Shown one piece after another: positions 15,183 through 22,129 of a stretch of 38,998 bases of DNA. Numbering within the stretch: the stretch's first letter is position 1; each line of letters begins with the position of its first letter. Location of the stretch: positions 1-38,998 of the forward strand of contig JACQBP010000026.1 of NCBI GenBank assembly GCA_016194445.1, given 5' to 3'. The notes under the pieces are model-generated. The model did no database searches, had not been told where the DNA came from, and saw nothing but the letters and a program-made list of their open reading frames with translations. Both the position numbers and the translations under genes were made by a program. Source of the DNA: Candidatus Liptonbacteria bacterium. Lineage in GTDB: Bacteria > Patescibacteriota > Minisyncoccia > UBA6257 > 2-01-FULL-56-20.

Positions 15183-16826
15183 TTAATTTTGAACTTGCCT
15201 GATCCGGTCTGGCGGGAGGTTGTAGTAATTTAAAATAAATTGCGCTAAAGACCTAAAAGCAGGAACGACAGTGGTGCCGGCCAACGGCGCGCCTTCGGGC
15301 TCGTTTAACCTGATCAGAATGACAAATTTGGCGTCTGAAACAGGACCGAAACCGAGGTAGGTGTTAATAACTTTATCGGTATAGCCGCCTTTTTTAAAAT
15401 CGGGCACTTGGGCGGTGCCGGTTTTGCCGGCGAGTCGGTAGCCGTTGATCTTGCCAATCTCGGCTTTATCAACAGCGGAGACCATCATTTGGGCTACTTT
15501 TTGGGCAGTCGTGGCACTCACTGTACGGCGGATTTCTTTGGGTTTTAAATCGGAGTTTAAGTAAGGAGTCATAAGGTGGCCGCCGTTCGCGATACTTGAG
15601 AAGGCGTTTAGGAGTTCGATTTCGGTGATGGCCACGCCTTGACCAAAAGAGGCGGTCGCAAAGGCCACTTCGGGCGCGCCGGTTTTTAATCTTTTCAGAT
15701 CGCCGTTCAGTTCCCCGGGCAGGTCAATGCCAGTCTTTTCTTCTAAACCGAAAGTTTGAAGATATTTTTTGAAAATAATATGGCCGGTCTCTCTCTCGGC
15801 GAAGGCCGCTCCGGTGTTAACGGATTGTTCGATGACGTTCGTCATAGTGATTTTACCATGCGCCTTTAGATCCCAGTTTTTGATTTCTCGGCCACTGACT
15901 TTAAGAACACCGGTGTCGACGAAAGTGGTATCGGGAGTAATTTTCCCAGAATCAATACCAGCGGCCATAGTGATGATTTTAAAAACGGAGCCGGGTTCAT
16001 AGATACCCTGCACGGATGGATTTGAAAAGAGACCGAGATCATATGTTCCATAATTGTTAGGATCGAACCCGGGATAGTTTTCGAAAGCCAAAATTTTTCC
16101 GGTTTTCGGATCTTGGACAATAACGCTGCCGCTTTTGGCATTTTTCGAAGTGACGAGCCGGCTCAAAATTTTTTGAGCTTCAATTTGAATATTGGCGTCG
16201 ATAGTTAAGTTAAGATCTTGGCCTTGTTTCGTAGCGACTAGAGACTTAACAAGAGCGTTGTCATTTTCTCCCGCGAGAGTGGAATTATAAAAACTTTCAA
16301 GTCCGTAATGTCCAGTTTCCTCGCCACTTGAATCGGTCGGCCCCACAAAACCTAAAACTTGAGACATTAAAGTCCCGAAAGGATAGAAACGAGCCGATTC
16401 TTGATCGATATAGATGCCTTTGAGTTTGAAATCTTTAACTTTAGCAACCGTTTCTAAATCGGCTTTTTTGATTAACAGTTCGTAGAGATCATCTTTTTTA
16501 GAAAGTTTTTTCTCAAGATCTTTTAAGGGCACGTGAAGAACAGGCGCGAGGAGGCTCGCAGCTTCCGGTGGATCTTCAATCCCCTTGGGAACGGCGTAAA
16601 TAATTGGAAAGTTTTTGTTTAAAACGGCGGGCAGTTTGCCCCCGTCTTTATCGGTAAAATAAATACCGCCTCGATTGGCTTTCAGGAATCCGGAGGCGGC
16701 ATATTGGGACTCGGCTTTGGCTGTATAGTTTTGATTACTTAAAATCTGAAGACTGTAGAGATGGAAAAGCAAAAAAGCGTAAGCTAAGGCAAAAATCGAA
16801 ATTACTGTTGCAAAGCGAAAGCCCAT
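15183..16826 (-). CDS. ftsI: Division transpeptidase, penicillin-binding protein FtsI/PBP2 type
   Basis: 547 residues. One N-terminal membrane helix (about 4-28), then the non-catalytic dimerisation domain (about 40-200), then the transpeptidase domain. Its three penicillin-binding motifs are all there: SxxK in PGSVFKI, SxN in SVNTGA, and KTG in GKTGTAQ. It cross-links septal peptidoglycan outside the membrane. It overlaps the FtsL-like gene by 25 bp, which indicates coupled translation. Position after rsmH and ftsL supports FtsI over the elongation PBP2. Confidence 0.94.
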   Translation of the reverse strand: MGFRFATVISIFALAYAFLLFHLYSLQILSNQNYTAKAESQYAASGFLKANRGGIYFTDKDGGKLPAVLNKNFPIIYAVPKGIEDPPEAASLLAPVLHVPLKDLEKKLSKKDDLYELLIKKADLETVAKVKDFKLKGIYIDQESARFYPFGTLMSQVLGFVGPTDSSGEETGHYGLESFYNSTLAGENDNALVKSLVATKQGQDLNLTIDANIQIEAQKILSRLVTSKNAKSGSVIVQDPKTGKILAFENYPGFDPNNYGTYDLGLFSNPSVQGIYEPGSVFKIITMAAGIDSGKITPDTTFVDTGVLKVSGREIKNWDLKAHGKITMTNVIEQSVNTGAAFAERETGHIIFKKYLQTFGLEEKTGIDLPGELNGDLKRLKTGAPEVAFATASFGQGVAITEIELLNAFSSIANGGHLMTPYLNSDLKPKEIRRTVSATTAQKVAQMMVSAVDKAEIGKINGYRLAGKTGTAQVPDFKKGGYTDKVINTYLGFGPVSDAKFVILIRLNEPEGAPLAGTTVVPAFRSLAQFILNYYNLPPDRIRQVQN

Positions 16827-17116
16827 TTTTGTGCGGATTCAAAATAATCGGGGTTTTTTTCTTGAACAAGCCCGAGGGTGGCAATGATTTGATCGACATT
16901 TTCAGACTCAAAAAAGGCAAAAACTTTTTGGTTGAGATCGGCGGTAGCGGCTTGGTTAACTTCGATTTCCCTCTTAAGCTTCGTAATATCCTGGTCTAAG
17001 TTTACAACTTGATTATACATAAAAATCAGATAAAAGACGCCGGATACTAAAGGCACAATCGAAGAAATCAGCAATTTAATAACAAAACTTAATTTTTCGG
17101 GTTTTATGAAGGTCAT
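16802..17116 (-). CDS. FtsL-like cell division protein
   Basis: 104 residues: short basic cytoplasmic tail, one membrane helix at about 13-33, then a coiled-coil-like stretch (VVNLDQDITKLKREIEVNQAATADLNQKV, about 37-65) and a short tail. The sequence alone is too simple to prove homology. Size, topology and exact position between rsmH and ftsI are those of FtsL, which joins FtsB and FtsQ to activate FtsWI at the septum. It overlaps ftsI by 25 bp. The 19-bp gap to rsmH is made almost wholly of a low-complexity TAGGTTTTAGGTTTTAG string. Confidence 0.7.
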   Translation of the reverse strand: MTFIKPEKLSFVIKLLISSIVPLVSGVFYLIFMYNQVVNLDQDITKLKREIEVNQAATADLNQKVFAFFESENVDQIIATLGLVQEKNPDYFESAQKWAFALQQ

Positions 17117-17135
17117 GCTAGCTAGGTTTTAGGTT

Positions 17136-18020
17136 TTAGATAAGGATGGCGGCTCGGAGTTTGGCGGAACGACTTTTGGGGTTTTGAACGATTTCTTCCA
17201 TTGAGGCTTCGATTGGTTTTTTAGTTAAGATTTTTAAAATTCCTGCCAGCTCTAATTTTTGAAAATGTTTTTTGATGATGGCGTCTTCTAACGAATGAAA
17301 GCTGATAATGACGACTCGAGCTTTGGGTTTGAGAATATCCGGTAAGCGGTTTAAAACTTTTTCTAAATTCTCGAGTTCGTGATTGGCGTAAATTCGAAGA
17401 GCTTGAAAAGTCCGGGTAGCGGGATCGATGCGTTGGTTCTCGTAATTTTTGGGGGTGGATGCGCGGATAATTTCGGCTAATTCCAAACTCGAAGTGATTC
17501 TCTTCTTCTTGCTAACCTCTTTGATGGCCTTTGCGATTTTTCGAGATAACCTCTCGCCGCCTAATTTAAAGATGATGTCTGCTAATTCGCCTTCTTTGAG
17601 TTCTCGAATGACTTGAGCGACGGGAGCGCTTTCGGCGCTGTAGGTCATGTAGAGCGGCTCGTCTTTATCGAAACTGAAACCGCGATTAGAATTTTCAATC
17701 TGCTCTGATGAAAAGCCGAGGTCAAGCAGTAGGCCGTCAGCTTTCCCTAATTTTTCTTTTTTTAAAATTTCTGGCAGATCGGCGTAGTTGCCGCTTATAA
17801 GCGTGATGGACGACTTATGACCAATAACCCACGACTCTCTTTTTAATTTTTTGATCAAACTTTCGTCCCAATCGATTCCAAAAACTTTTCCGCTCGGAGA
17901 AATTTTATCAAGAATAATTTTAGCGTGTCCCCCACCATTGATCGTGCCGTCGATGATGAACTCGCCCGGTTCGGGATTTAGATATTCGATTACTTCTTTT
18001 AAGAGAACCGGTATATGCAT
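17136..18020 (-). CDS. rsmH: 16S rRNA m4C1402 methyltransferase RsmH
   Basis: 294 residues, close to the usual 300-315. N-terminal HIPVLLKEVIEYLNP is typical; the SAM-binding loop is IIDGTINGGGHAKIIL (about 19-34); further motifs are LLLDLGFSSEQIENSNRGFSF and RTFQALRIYANHEL. It methylates N4 of C1402 in the 16S decoding centre. A small insert at about 65-76 (ESWVIGHKSSITL) is encoded by the heptad-like DNA at 17809-17836 (GACTTATGACCAATAACCC), a tolerated low-complexity insertion. The ATG directly abuts the 3' arm of a long imperfect inverted repeat (18021-18105), and there is no SD. Confidence 0.96.
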   Translation of the reverse strand: MHIPVLLKEVIEYLNPEPGEFIIDGTINGGGHAKIILDKISPSGKVFGIDWDESLIKKLKRESWVIGHKSSITLISGNYADLPEILKKEKLGKADGLLLDLGFSSEQIENSNRGFSFDKDEPLYMTYSAESAPVAQVIRELKEGELADIIFKLGGERLSRKIAKAIKEVSKKKRITSSLELAEIIRASTPKNYENQRIDPATRTFQALRIYANHELENLEKVLNRLPDILKPKARVVIISFHSLEDAIIKKHFQKLELAGILKILTKKPIEASMEEIVQNPKSRSAKLRAAILI

Positions 18021-18105
18021 GGTTGTAATGTTCTAAGGCTTGAGTGTTGTAATGTTTTAATTTAGATTTAGCACTACAACATTCGAGCATTCAGGCACTA
18101 CAACC
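18021..18105 (-). promoter_or_regulatory. Two-part inverted repeat filling the mraZ-rsmH gap
   Basis: On the rsmH strand GGTTGTAGTG (18105-18096) can pair with CATTACAACC (18030-18021) over 10 bp with one G-U, and the latter ends exactly at the ATG. Inside, AATGTTGTAGTG (18083-18072) pairs with CATTACAACACT (18054-18043) with one mismatch. The outer arm covers the mraZ stop codon. It would bury the rsmH start in a hairpin. The string TTGTAATGTT is repeated within it. Confidence 0.55.
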
Positions 18106-18536
18106 TAAATCCCCAGCTCCCCCAACTTCTCCGCGATTTCTTCGGACGAACTTTCAGTCTTGGCTTTATATTTCTCCCACTTATCTGTATCCCAAACTTC
18201 AATGCGATTATAGAGGCCGGCCACCACTACTTCTTTTTTTAAACCAGCGTATTTTCGCAAATAATCGGGAATTAAAATTCTTCCTTGAGTATCGACTTCC
18301 GCTTGAGCAGCGCCGGCTAACATTAAACGAGCAAAAGCTCGGGAGTTGGCTTGAGCTAGAGGCAAGGTAATTAATTTTTGAGCTAAAGCTTCCCACTCTT
18401 TGCCACCGAAAATAAATAAACAATTATCCAATCCCCGAGTGATAATGGCGCCGGATTTTAATTCCTCTCGGAATTTTGCCGGTACAGCCATTCGACCTTT
18501 AGAATCTAAATTGTGATGGTATTCGCCGAGTAGCAT
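18105..18536 (-). CDS. mraZ: MraZ, repressor of the division/cell-wall cluster
   Basis: 143 residues with two SpoVT/AbrB-like halves: MLLGEYHHNLDSKGRMAVPAKFREEL (1-26) and AEVDTQGRILIPDYLRKYAGL (about 77-97), each with the DxKGR/DxQGR-type DNA-contact loop. MraZ forms a ring that binds TGGGN direct repeats at 10-bp spacing and represses its own operon. Exactly such an array (18667-18731) overlaps the promoter upstream. It is first in the order mraZ-rsmH-ftsL-ftsI-murF. There is no SD; the leader from the mapped promoter is about 180 nt and contains a perfect 15-bp hairpin. A promoter-like TTGTCA just before the ATG could give a second, shorter message. Confidence 0.96.
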   Translation of the reverse strand: MLLGEYHHNLDSKGRMAVPAKFREELKSGAIITRGLDNCLFIFGGKEWEALAQKLITLPLAQANSRAFARLMLAGAAQAEVDTQGRILIPDYLRKYAGLKKEVVVAGLYNRIEVWDTDKWEKYKAKTESSSEEIAEKLGELGI

Positions 18537-18605
18537 GAATCAAATTTCATGTAATATGTAACAAGCGACATGTGACAAGAGAAAGTAAGAGAGAAATGGG
18601 ACAAG

Positions 18606-18643
18606 CCCAGCACTTTCTAGTCCTCACACTAGAAAGTGCTGGG
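18606..18643. repeat. Perfect 15-bp hairpin in the mraZ leader
   Basis: CCCAGCACTTTCTAG (18606-18620) and CTAGAAAGTGCTGGG (18629-18643) are perfectly complementary around an 8-nt loop. No T-tract follows on the mraZ strand, so it is not a simple terminator. It could protect or regulate the mraZ message. Confidence 0.6.
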
Positions 18644-18666
18644 ATGGCAAAGAAGAGGGATTTTAT

Positions 18667-18731
18667 CCCCAGAAAGTGGGGTTTATCCCCAGTTTCATCC
18701 ACAATTCCCCACTTGTGTTAAGAATACCCCA
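18667..18731 (-). promoter_or_regulatory. Array of MraZ boxes at 10-bp spacing
   Basis: On the mraZ strand TGG begins at 18731, 18711, 18701, 18691 and 18671, that is at intervals of 20, 10, 10 and 20 bp. Four are TGGGG and one is TGGAT. Known MraZ operators are TGGGN repeats with 5-nt spacers (10-bp period). The first box lies in the promoter spacer just before the -10, so bound MraZ would block RNA polymerase. Confidence 0.75.
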
Positions 18732-18750
18732 CCGTTCTCCTCGGTGTCAA
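18721..18750 (-). promoter_or_regulatory. Promoter of the mraZ division cluster
   Basis: Minus strand TTGACA (18750-18745), 18-nt spacer, TATTCT (18726-18721). It follows the upstream gene's terminator and overlaps the first MraZ box. Confidence 0.7.
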
Positions 18751-18768
18751 AATTCATTGTTAGAAACA

Positions 18769-18795
18769 AAGAACCCTTGATTTTCAAGGGTTCTT
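18769..18795 (-). terminator. Terminator of the 18828-19175 unit
   Basis: AAGAACCCTTGA (18769-18780) pairs perfectly with TCAAGGGTTCTT (18784-18795). On the minus strand TTTGTTTCT follows. Confidence 0.82.
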
Positions 18796-18827
18796 ATCGG
18801 TTAGAGCACTGAGATATCCACAAATTA

Positions 18828-19175
18828 TTACCAGGGCGAATTGTTCTTGATAATAAAACCGATTCTTTTCATCAGAACAAAGCCGTAACCCCAAGAGACG
18901 ACGAGCCAATAAGGAATACCCAGTAAATCGGGCTGGGTAAATTTTTGATAACCACTGACTTCGGTGCCGATGGTTTCGACAATAAAACCGGCGATTAAGC
19001 CATAGATAAAAATCCAGGTTTCTGTTTTACGATCCTTGCCCAAAAATATTACAACTAAGGAGAGAACTAAATAGATTAAAAATAAGTCCGTGTTATGGCG
19101 CCAGAAAAAATAACTCAAGATGATCCCCAAAACTAGCGGCAGGGAGTGGATGAGAATCTGCATGATTTTAGACAT
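18828..19175 (-). CDS. Four-helix membrane protein of unknown function
   Basis: 115 residues with about four membrane helices (about 5-22, 28-45, 50-68, 84-108). The segment FIVETIGTEVSGYQKFTQP between helices 3 and 4 is the most distinctive feature; Glu/Thr/Gly residues followed by a short loop recall membrane proteins that bind a polar head group, but I cannot name the family. It lies 15 bp behind the HExxH protein gene and ends in a strong terminator, so it closes that operon. No cysteines, no signal peptide. Confidence 0.6.
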   Translation of the reverse strand: MSKIMQILIHSLPLVLGIILSYFFWRHNTDLFLIYLVLSLVVIFLGKDRKTETWIFIYGLIAGFIVETIGTEVSGYQKFTQPDLLGIPYWLVVSWGYGFVLMKRIGFIIKNNSPW

Positions 19176-19190
19176 GAGTTTTTATGCAGT

Positions 19191-20621
19191 TTATTTTGAA
19201 TCTTCTTGAATTGGTAACTTTTCAAGATACTCTCTCACCACCCCAGTGATCTTAGTTTTGGCTTTCGCTCTATCTTCATCGTTCTGCGCTGACTGATATT
19301 CATCTATGGCAGTTGCTCCATCCCCAGTTTTTAAAAATTCAGAAATATTTTTAAAAGTTGAGAACTCTAAAAGTGCTGGATTGTCTGAGAAACCTATGTA
19401 CCTCCTAGTTTTTGGGTCCTCAAAAACTAGGGATGTGGTTGAACCAAAACTCTTGATAATACCAAAAGGTTGGCCATTCTCATCAGTAATTATAAAATCA
19501 TTTGGATTTTCGAGGGTGAACCCAAATTCATTTTGAAAAGCGGAGAGTATTTTCTCGATGGGAACACCGCGTCGTTCTAATTCTTTATAAGCGGATCCTT
19601 GTTTGGGGGAAATAAAATGATCACTCATCAAACCCATCAGACCATCTCCGGTTACAATCAAACTGAATGTTCCTTCGCCAAATTTCTTATCGATCATTTC
19701 TTTAATTTTTATAGTTTCGCCCTTCCGAATGATTTCCCAAAAATTATCCTGCCCGATAATGTTTTCTAGGGCAAAAGCCGAAAAAGTCTCTCCCATATAG
19801 GCGTTAGTTGGCAGCTCCATCTTTTTTATCTTCTTATTAATTTCCAATCTCAAGAGCTCGTTCTGTCCTTCACTCAAAGAAAGCGTCTCGTTCAGTCCAA
19901 TTACGGATGGATCGTAAATATTTTTTTCTTCACCGGAAACAACCGCTGTTGTTGTCTGGAGACTGTGCAAATATTCGTGCTGAATTGTTCCTAAAATATC
20001 TTGATTGTCGGGGTCGATGAAAATCGTGTCTGCTTCACTTTCCTCACGAGTAATTTGGTAACGAGCCGTCGTAGTCAGACCAAGTTCTCCTTTGGTGCTG
20101 GGAGTAAATCTAAGTGCTGGGAAAGGATAACGAAGATCAATCCGCGATCCTAAACCCATACCTTTAAGGGCTTCTTCGTATTCACCGAGATTAAATTCCA
20201 TGAGTTTGGCCTCGAGTAAATGGAGGTTGGGTGTGTCGGGGTTACCAATACGATATTCTTCGATTGCCTCTTGTATTCTTAACTGATATTGAAAGTTTCT
20301 TTCGGTTTCAATTAGCTTTTCTTCAGAGTCAGGAACATTCGCTAAGTTATCGTATTTAATTTCAGCCACTCCCGGATGCTGTTGAATAAATCCCTCCCAG
20401 GCTGTTTTTTGACTTTGATTCCCTTTAATAAAATCGTAAACATACGTACCGGCAATGATACCACTGCCGAGAGTAAGCCACTTAATGGCACGACCAAACT
20501 TTGTGCGTTGGAATTCAACGATTTTGCTAAATGAACTTCCTTTTTCGGAGGTTTGTCTTTTTGATTCCTCTCCCTCGAGATTTTCTGGATCATTCGGCAA
20601 AAACGGATTTTCGATGGACAT
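19191..20621 (-). CDS. Membrane-anchored putative zinc metallopeptidase (HExxH)
   Basis: 476 residues. A polar N-terminal cytoplasmic part (1-43), one membrane helix at about 47-65 (WLTLGSGIIAGTYVYDFI), then a large external domain. The motif TIQHEYLHSLQ (about 213-223) has the HExxH of zincins. A Glu about 30 residues later, in LSLSEGQNELL, could be the third zinc ligand, as in gluzincins. The C-terminal part (about 330-476) contains a region that reads like a small beta domain (FIITDENGQPFGIIKSFGSTTSLVFED). I do not recognise a named family, and the protease role is inferred from the motif only. It follows the pterin dehydratase gene by 6 bp and looks co-transcribed. Confidence 0.6.
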   Translation of the reverse strand: MSIENPFLPNDPENLEGEESKRQTSEKGSSFSKIVEFQRTKFGRAIKWLTLGSGIIAGTYVYDFIKGNQSQKTAWEGFIQQHPGVAEIKYDNLANVPDSEEKLIETERNFQYQLRIQEAIEEYRIGNPDTPNLHLLEAKLMEFNLGEYEEALKGMGLGSRIDLRYPFPALRFTPSTKGELGLTTTARYQITREESEADTIFIDPDNQDILGTIQHEYLHSLQTTTAVVSGEEKNIYDPSVIGLNETLSLSEGQNELLRLEINKKIKKMELPTNAYMGETFSAFALENIIGQDNFWEIIRKGETIKIKEMIDKKFGEGTFSLIVTGDGLMGLMSDHFISPKQGSAYKELERRGVPIEKILSAFQNEFGFTLENPNDFIITDENGQPFGIIKSFGSTTSLVFEDPKTRRYIGFSDNPALLEFSTFKNISEFLKTGDGATAIDEYQSAQNDEDRAKAKTKITGVVREYLEKLPIQEDSK

Positions 20622-20627
20622 ACGAGT

Positions 20628-20954
20628 TTAGGTTAGTTGATCTATCTTCGCCGCCAGAATGAAGTCGTTAATGGAGAGGCCGCCCACGGCGTGGGTCCAG
20701 AGTTCGATTTTAACTTTGGAGTAGCTGATAAAAATATCAGGATGGTGGCCTTCAGCTTCGGCGATCTCGGCGATTTTGTTTATAAAGATCATCGCCTCTT
20801 TGAAATTTTTGAATTTGAAGTCGGCCCAAATCTTTTTTTGATCGAGTTGCCACTTATTTGAAACTTGAGCTAAGAGTTTTTTCGCTTCCTCACGAGTAAG
20901 TGGCGGCGTTCCCCCTTCACACGGGACGCATTTTTGGTTTTTTAGATTATTCAT
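20628..20954 (-). CDS. Pterin-4a-carbinolamine dehydratase family protein
   Basis: 108 residues, the family's normal length. The hallmark EAEGHHPDIFISYSKVKIELWTH carries the two active-site His and a third in the downstream strand; GLSINDFILAAKIDQL closes the fold. The classical reaction is dehydration of 4a-hydroxytetrahydrobiopterin. CPR bacteria seldom have aromatic amino acid hydroxylases, so a different pterin-related role is possible. An N-terminal C..C pair (KCVPCEGG, about 8-13) is typical of many bacterial members. Its ATG overlaps the end of the CYTH gene by 8 bp, indicating coupling. Confidence 0.9.
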   Translation of the reverse strand: MNNLKNQKCVPCEGGTPPLTREEAKKLLAQVSNKWQLDQKKIWADFKFKNFKEAMIFINKIAEIAEAEGHHPDIFISYSKVKIELWTHAVGGLSINDFILAAKIDQLT

Positions 20955-21534
20955 ACCTTAATTTTGTATCTTCTATCACCTTATACACTCCCTTATTGAA
21001 CCGATAGAAGTATTCGAGCCCTTTTCCGCGAACCTGTTTAATTTCTAAACCGAGCGATTTTGCTAATTCAAAAATCTCTTGCGTAGTTTTTTCAACCTCA
21101 TTTTCATTCTCAACCATTTTTTCAATTTCACAGATAGTATATCCGCAATCCATTTGATCAATATCTATATTAAATTCTCTAATTCTGAACTTTCGCCTAT
21201 TGGTTACTAGTTTTACTAAAACTTTAAAATTGTTAAGCCTCAGATTTTCTTCGAAATCTTCAGATAGTTTTTTGAGCTCAAGGCGCTTAGTAACTTCTTT
21301 TGTATTTGTTATTTCATCATATATATTAATTAATCCTTGTTTATTTTCTAATGGAATTTTTATTTCAAAATTGCCATTCCTGCTTCTAAGCCACCAGTCT
21401 TTTTTAACGAGTGCATAGTCGGGGTTATCAAAATAAATATCGGTATTTATAACTTCTTTTACAAATTCAGCAGATTCTTCAATCCGCTTCATTTGTTCGG
21501 GGGTTAAGGAAAATTTCTTTTCAACTTCGATCAT
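20947..21534 (-). CDS. CYTH domain protein, thiamine-triphosphatase-like
   Basis: 195 residues forming one CYTH triphosphate tunnel. The ExExK motif opens it (IEVEKKF, 2-8). Further tunnel residues appear in WWLRSRN, FEIKIP, RRKFRI, the Asp pair in FNIDIDQMD, and the acidic CEIEKM. The C-terminal RGKGLEYFYRFNKGVYKVI resembles thiamine triphosphatases more than class IV adenylate cyclases. These enzymes hydrolyse triphosphates with a divalent metal; the true substrate needs testing. The ATG has no SD and lies directly after the doxX terminator. Confidence 0.8.
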   Translation of the reverse strand: MIEVEKKFSLTPEQMKRIEESAEFVKEVINTDIYFDNPDYALVKKDWWLRSRNGNFEIKIPLENKQGLINIYDEITNTKEVTKRLELKKLSEDFEENLRLNNFKVLVKLVTNRRKFRIREFNIDIDQMDCGYTICEIEKMVENENEVEKTTQEIFELAKSLGLEIKQVRGKGLEYFYRFNKGVYKVIEDTKLRYE

Positions 21535-21557
21535 CTAAAATAGTCTACAATAATTCG

Positions 21558-21579
21558 AAAACCGCGCCAAGGCGGTTTT
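21558..21579 (-). terminator. Terminator after doxX
   Basis: AAAACCGC (21558-21565) pairs with GCGGTTTT (21572-21579); both strands have short T-tracts. It separates doxX from the CYTH gene. Confidence 0.7.
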
Positions 21580-21594
21580 TGGTCTCAATTTTTT

Positions 21595-21975
21595 CTACTT
21601 AAACCACTCCCGGGAATTTTTTGGCCAGCCCAAAAGCAGTAGGAGAGCCAAGGGCGCGCTCCAGTTAGCAAAGCGCTCGACAAAGTCCCAGATCGGAAGT
21701 CCAACCAATGGCCGGACTAAGGCCGTCCAAAATCCCCAAAACATCGCCCAAAGAAGGAAAGCTCTGATCGGTTTAATAAGCACGATAAGAGCCACTAGAA
21801 GATCGAATAAACCAATTAAAGTTAGAAGGGTTCCGGCAGTTTCAGCACTCACGCCGGTCAACTGACCGATCCACTTAATCCAATCCGCTTTGCCTTGAAG
21901 GGCAAAAACACCGTGGCCGATAAACTCGCCGGCGACACCAAGTCGTAAAACCCATTGAACAGTTTTTGAATTCAT
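21595..21975 (-). CDS. DoxX-family membrane protein
   Basis: 126 residues with about four membrane helices. The first contains LRLGVAGEFIGHGVFAL with the DoxX-typical Gly-His pair; LIGLFDLLVALIVLI and the C-terminal WSAPLALLLLLG complete the pattern. DoxX proteins are often linked to redox stress and thiol handling; the biochemical role is unclear. It is transcribed in the same direction as the P-type ATPase gene, behind a 23-bp inverted repeat (21979-22109) whose near arm contains the SD GGAGGG, 6 nt from the ATG. That hairpin could shut the gene off at the translation level. Confidence 0.8.
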   Translation of the reverse strand: MNSKTVQWVLRLGVAGEFIGHGVFALQGKADWIKWIGQLTGVSAETAGTLLTLIGLFDLLVALIVLIKPIRAFLLWAMFWGFWTALVRPLVGLPIWDFVERFANWSAPLALLLLLGWPKNSREWFK

Positions 21976-21978
21976 GAT

Positions 21979-22109
21979 TTTACCCTCCCAACTTTTAAGA
22001 CTTATGTCTTAATGCGTTTATATTTTGGAAAGCGCAAGTGACGGCGATAAATGTGTTGGGTGCGCTAACAATTTTTAAAAAATTAGGTCTTAAAAGTTGG
22101 GAGGGTAAA
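21979..22109 (-). promoter_or_regulatory. 23-bp perfect inverted repeat that includes the doxX SD
   Basis: Bases 21979-22001 are the exact reverse complement of 22087-22109 (core CCCTCCCAACTTTT / AAAAGTTGGGAGGG). On the doxX strand the 3' arm carries GGGAGG and ends 3 nt before the ATG. The 85-nt loop holds AGCGCA/TGCGCT and an AT-rich palindrome. Near the 3' arm TTAAGAC and GTCTTAA can form a competing small hairpin. No ORF is visible inside. Either an RNA switch or the remains of a small mobile element. Confidence 0.6.
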
Positions 22110-22129
22110 TTTACGACCTTTTGCTATAA

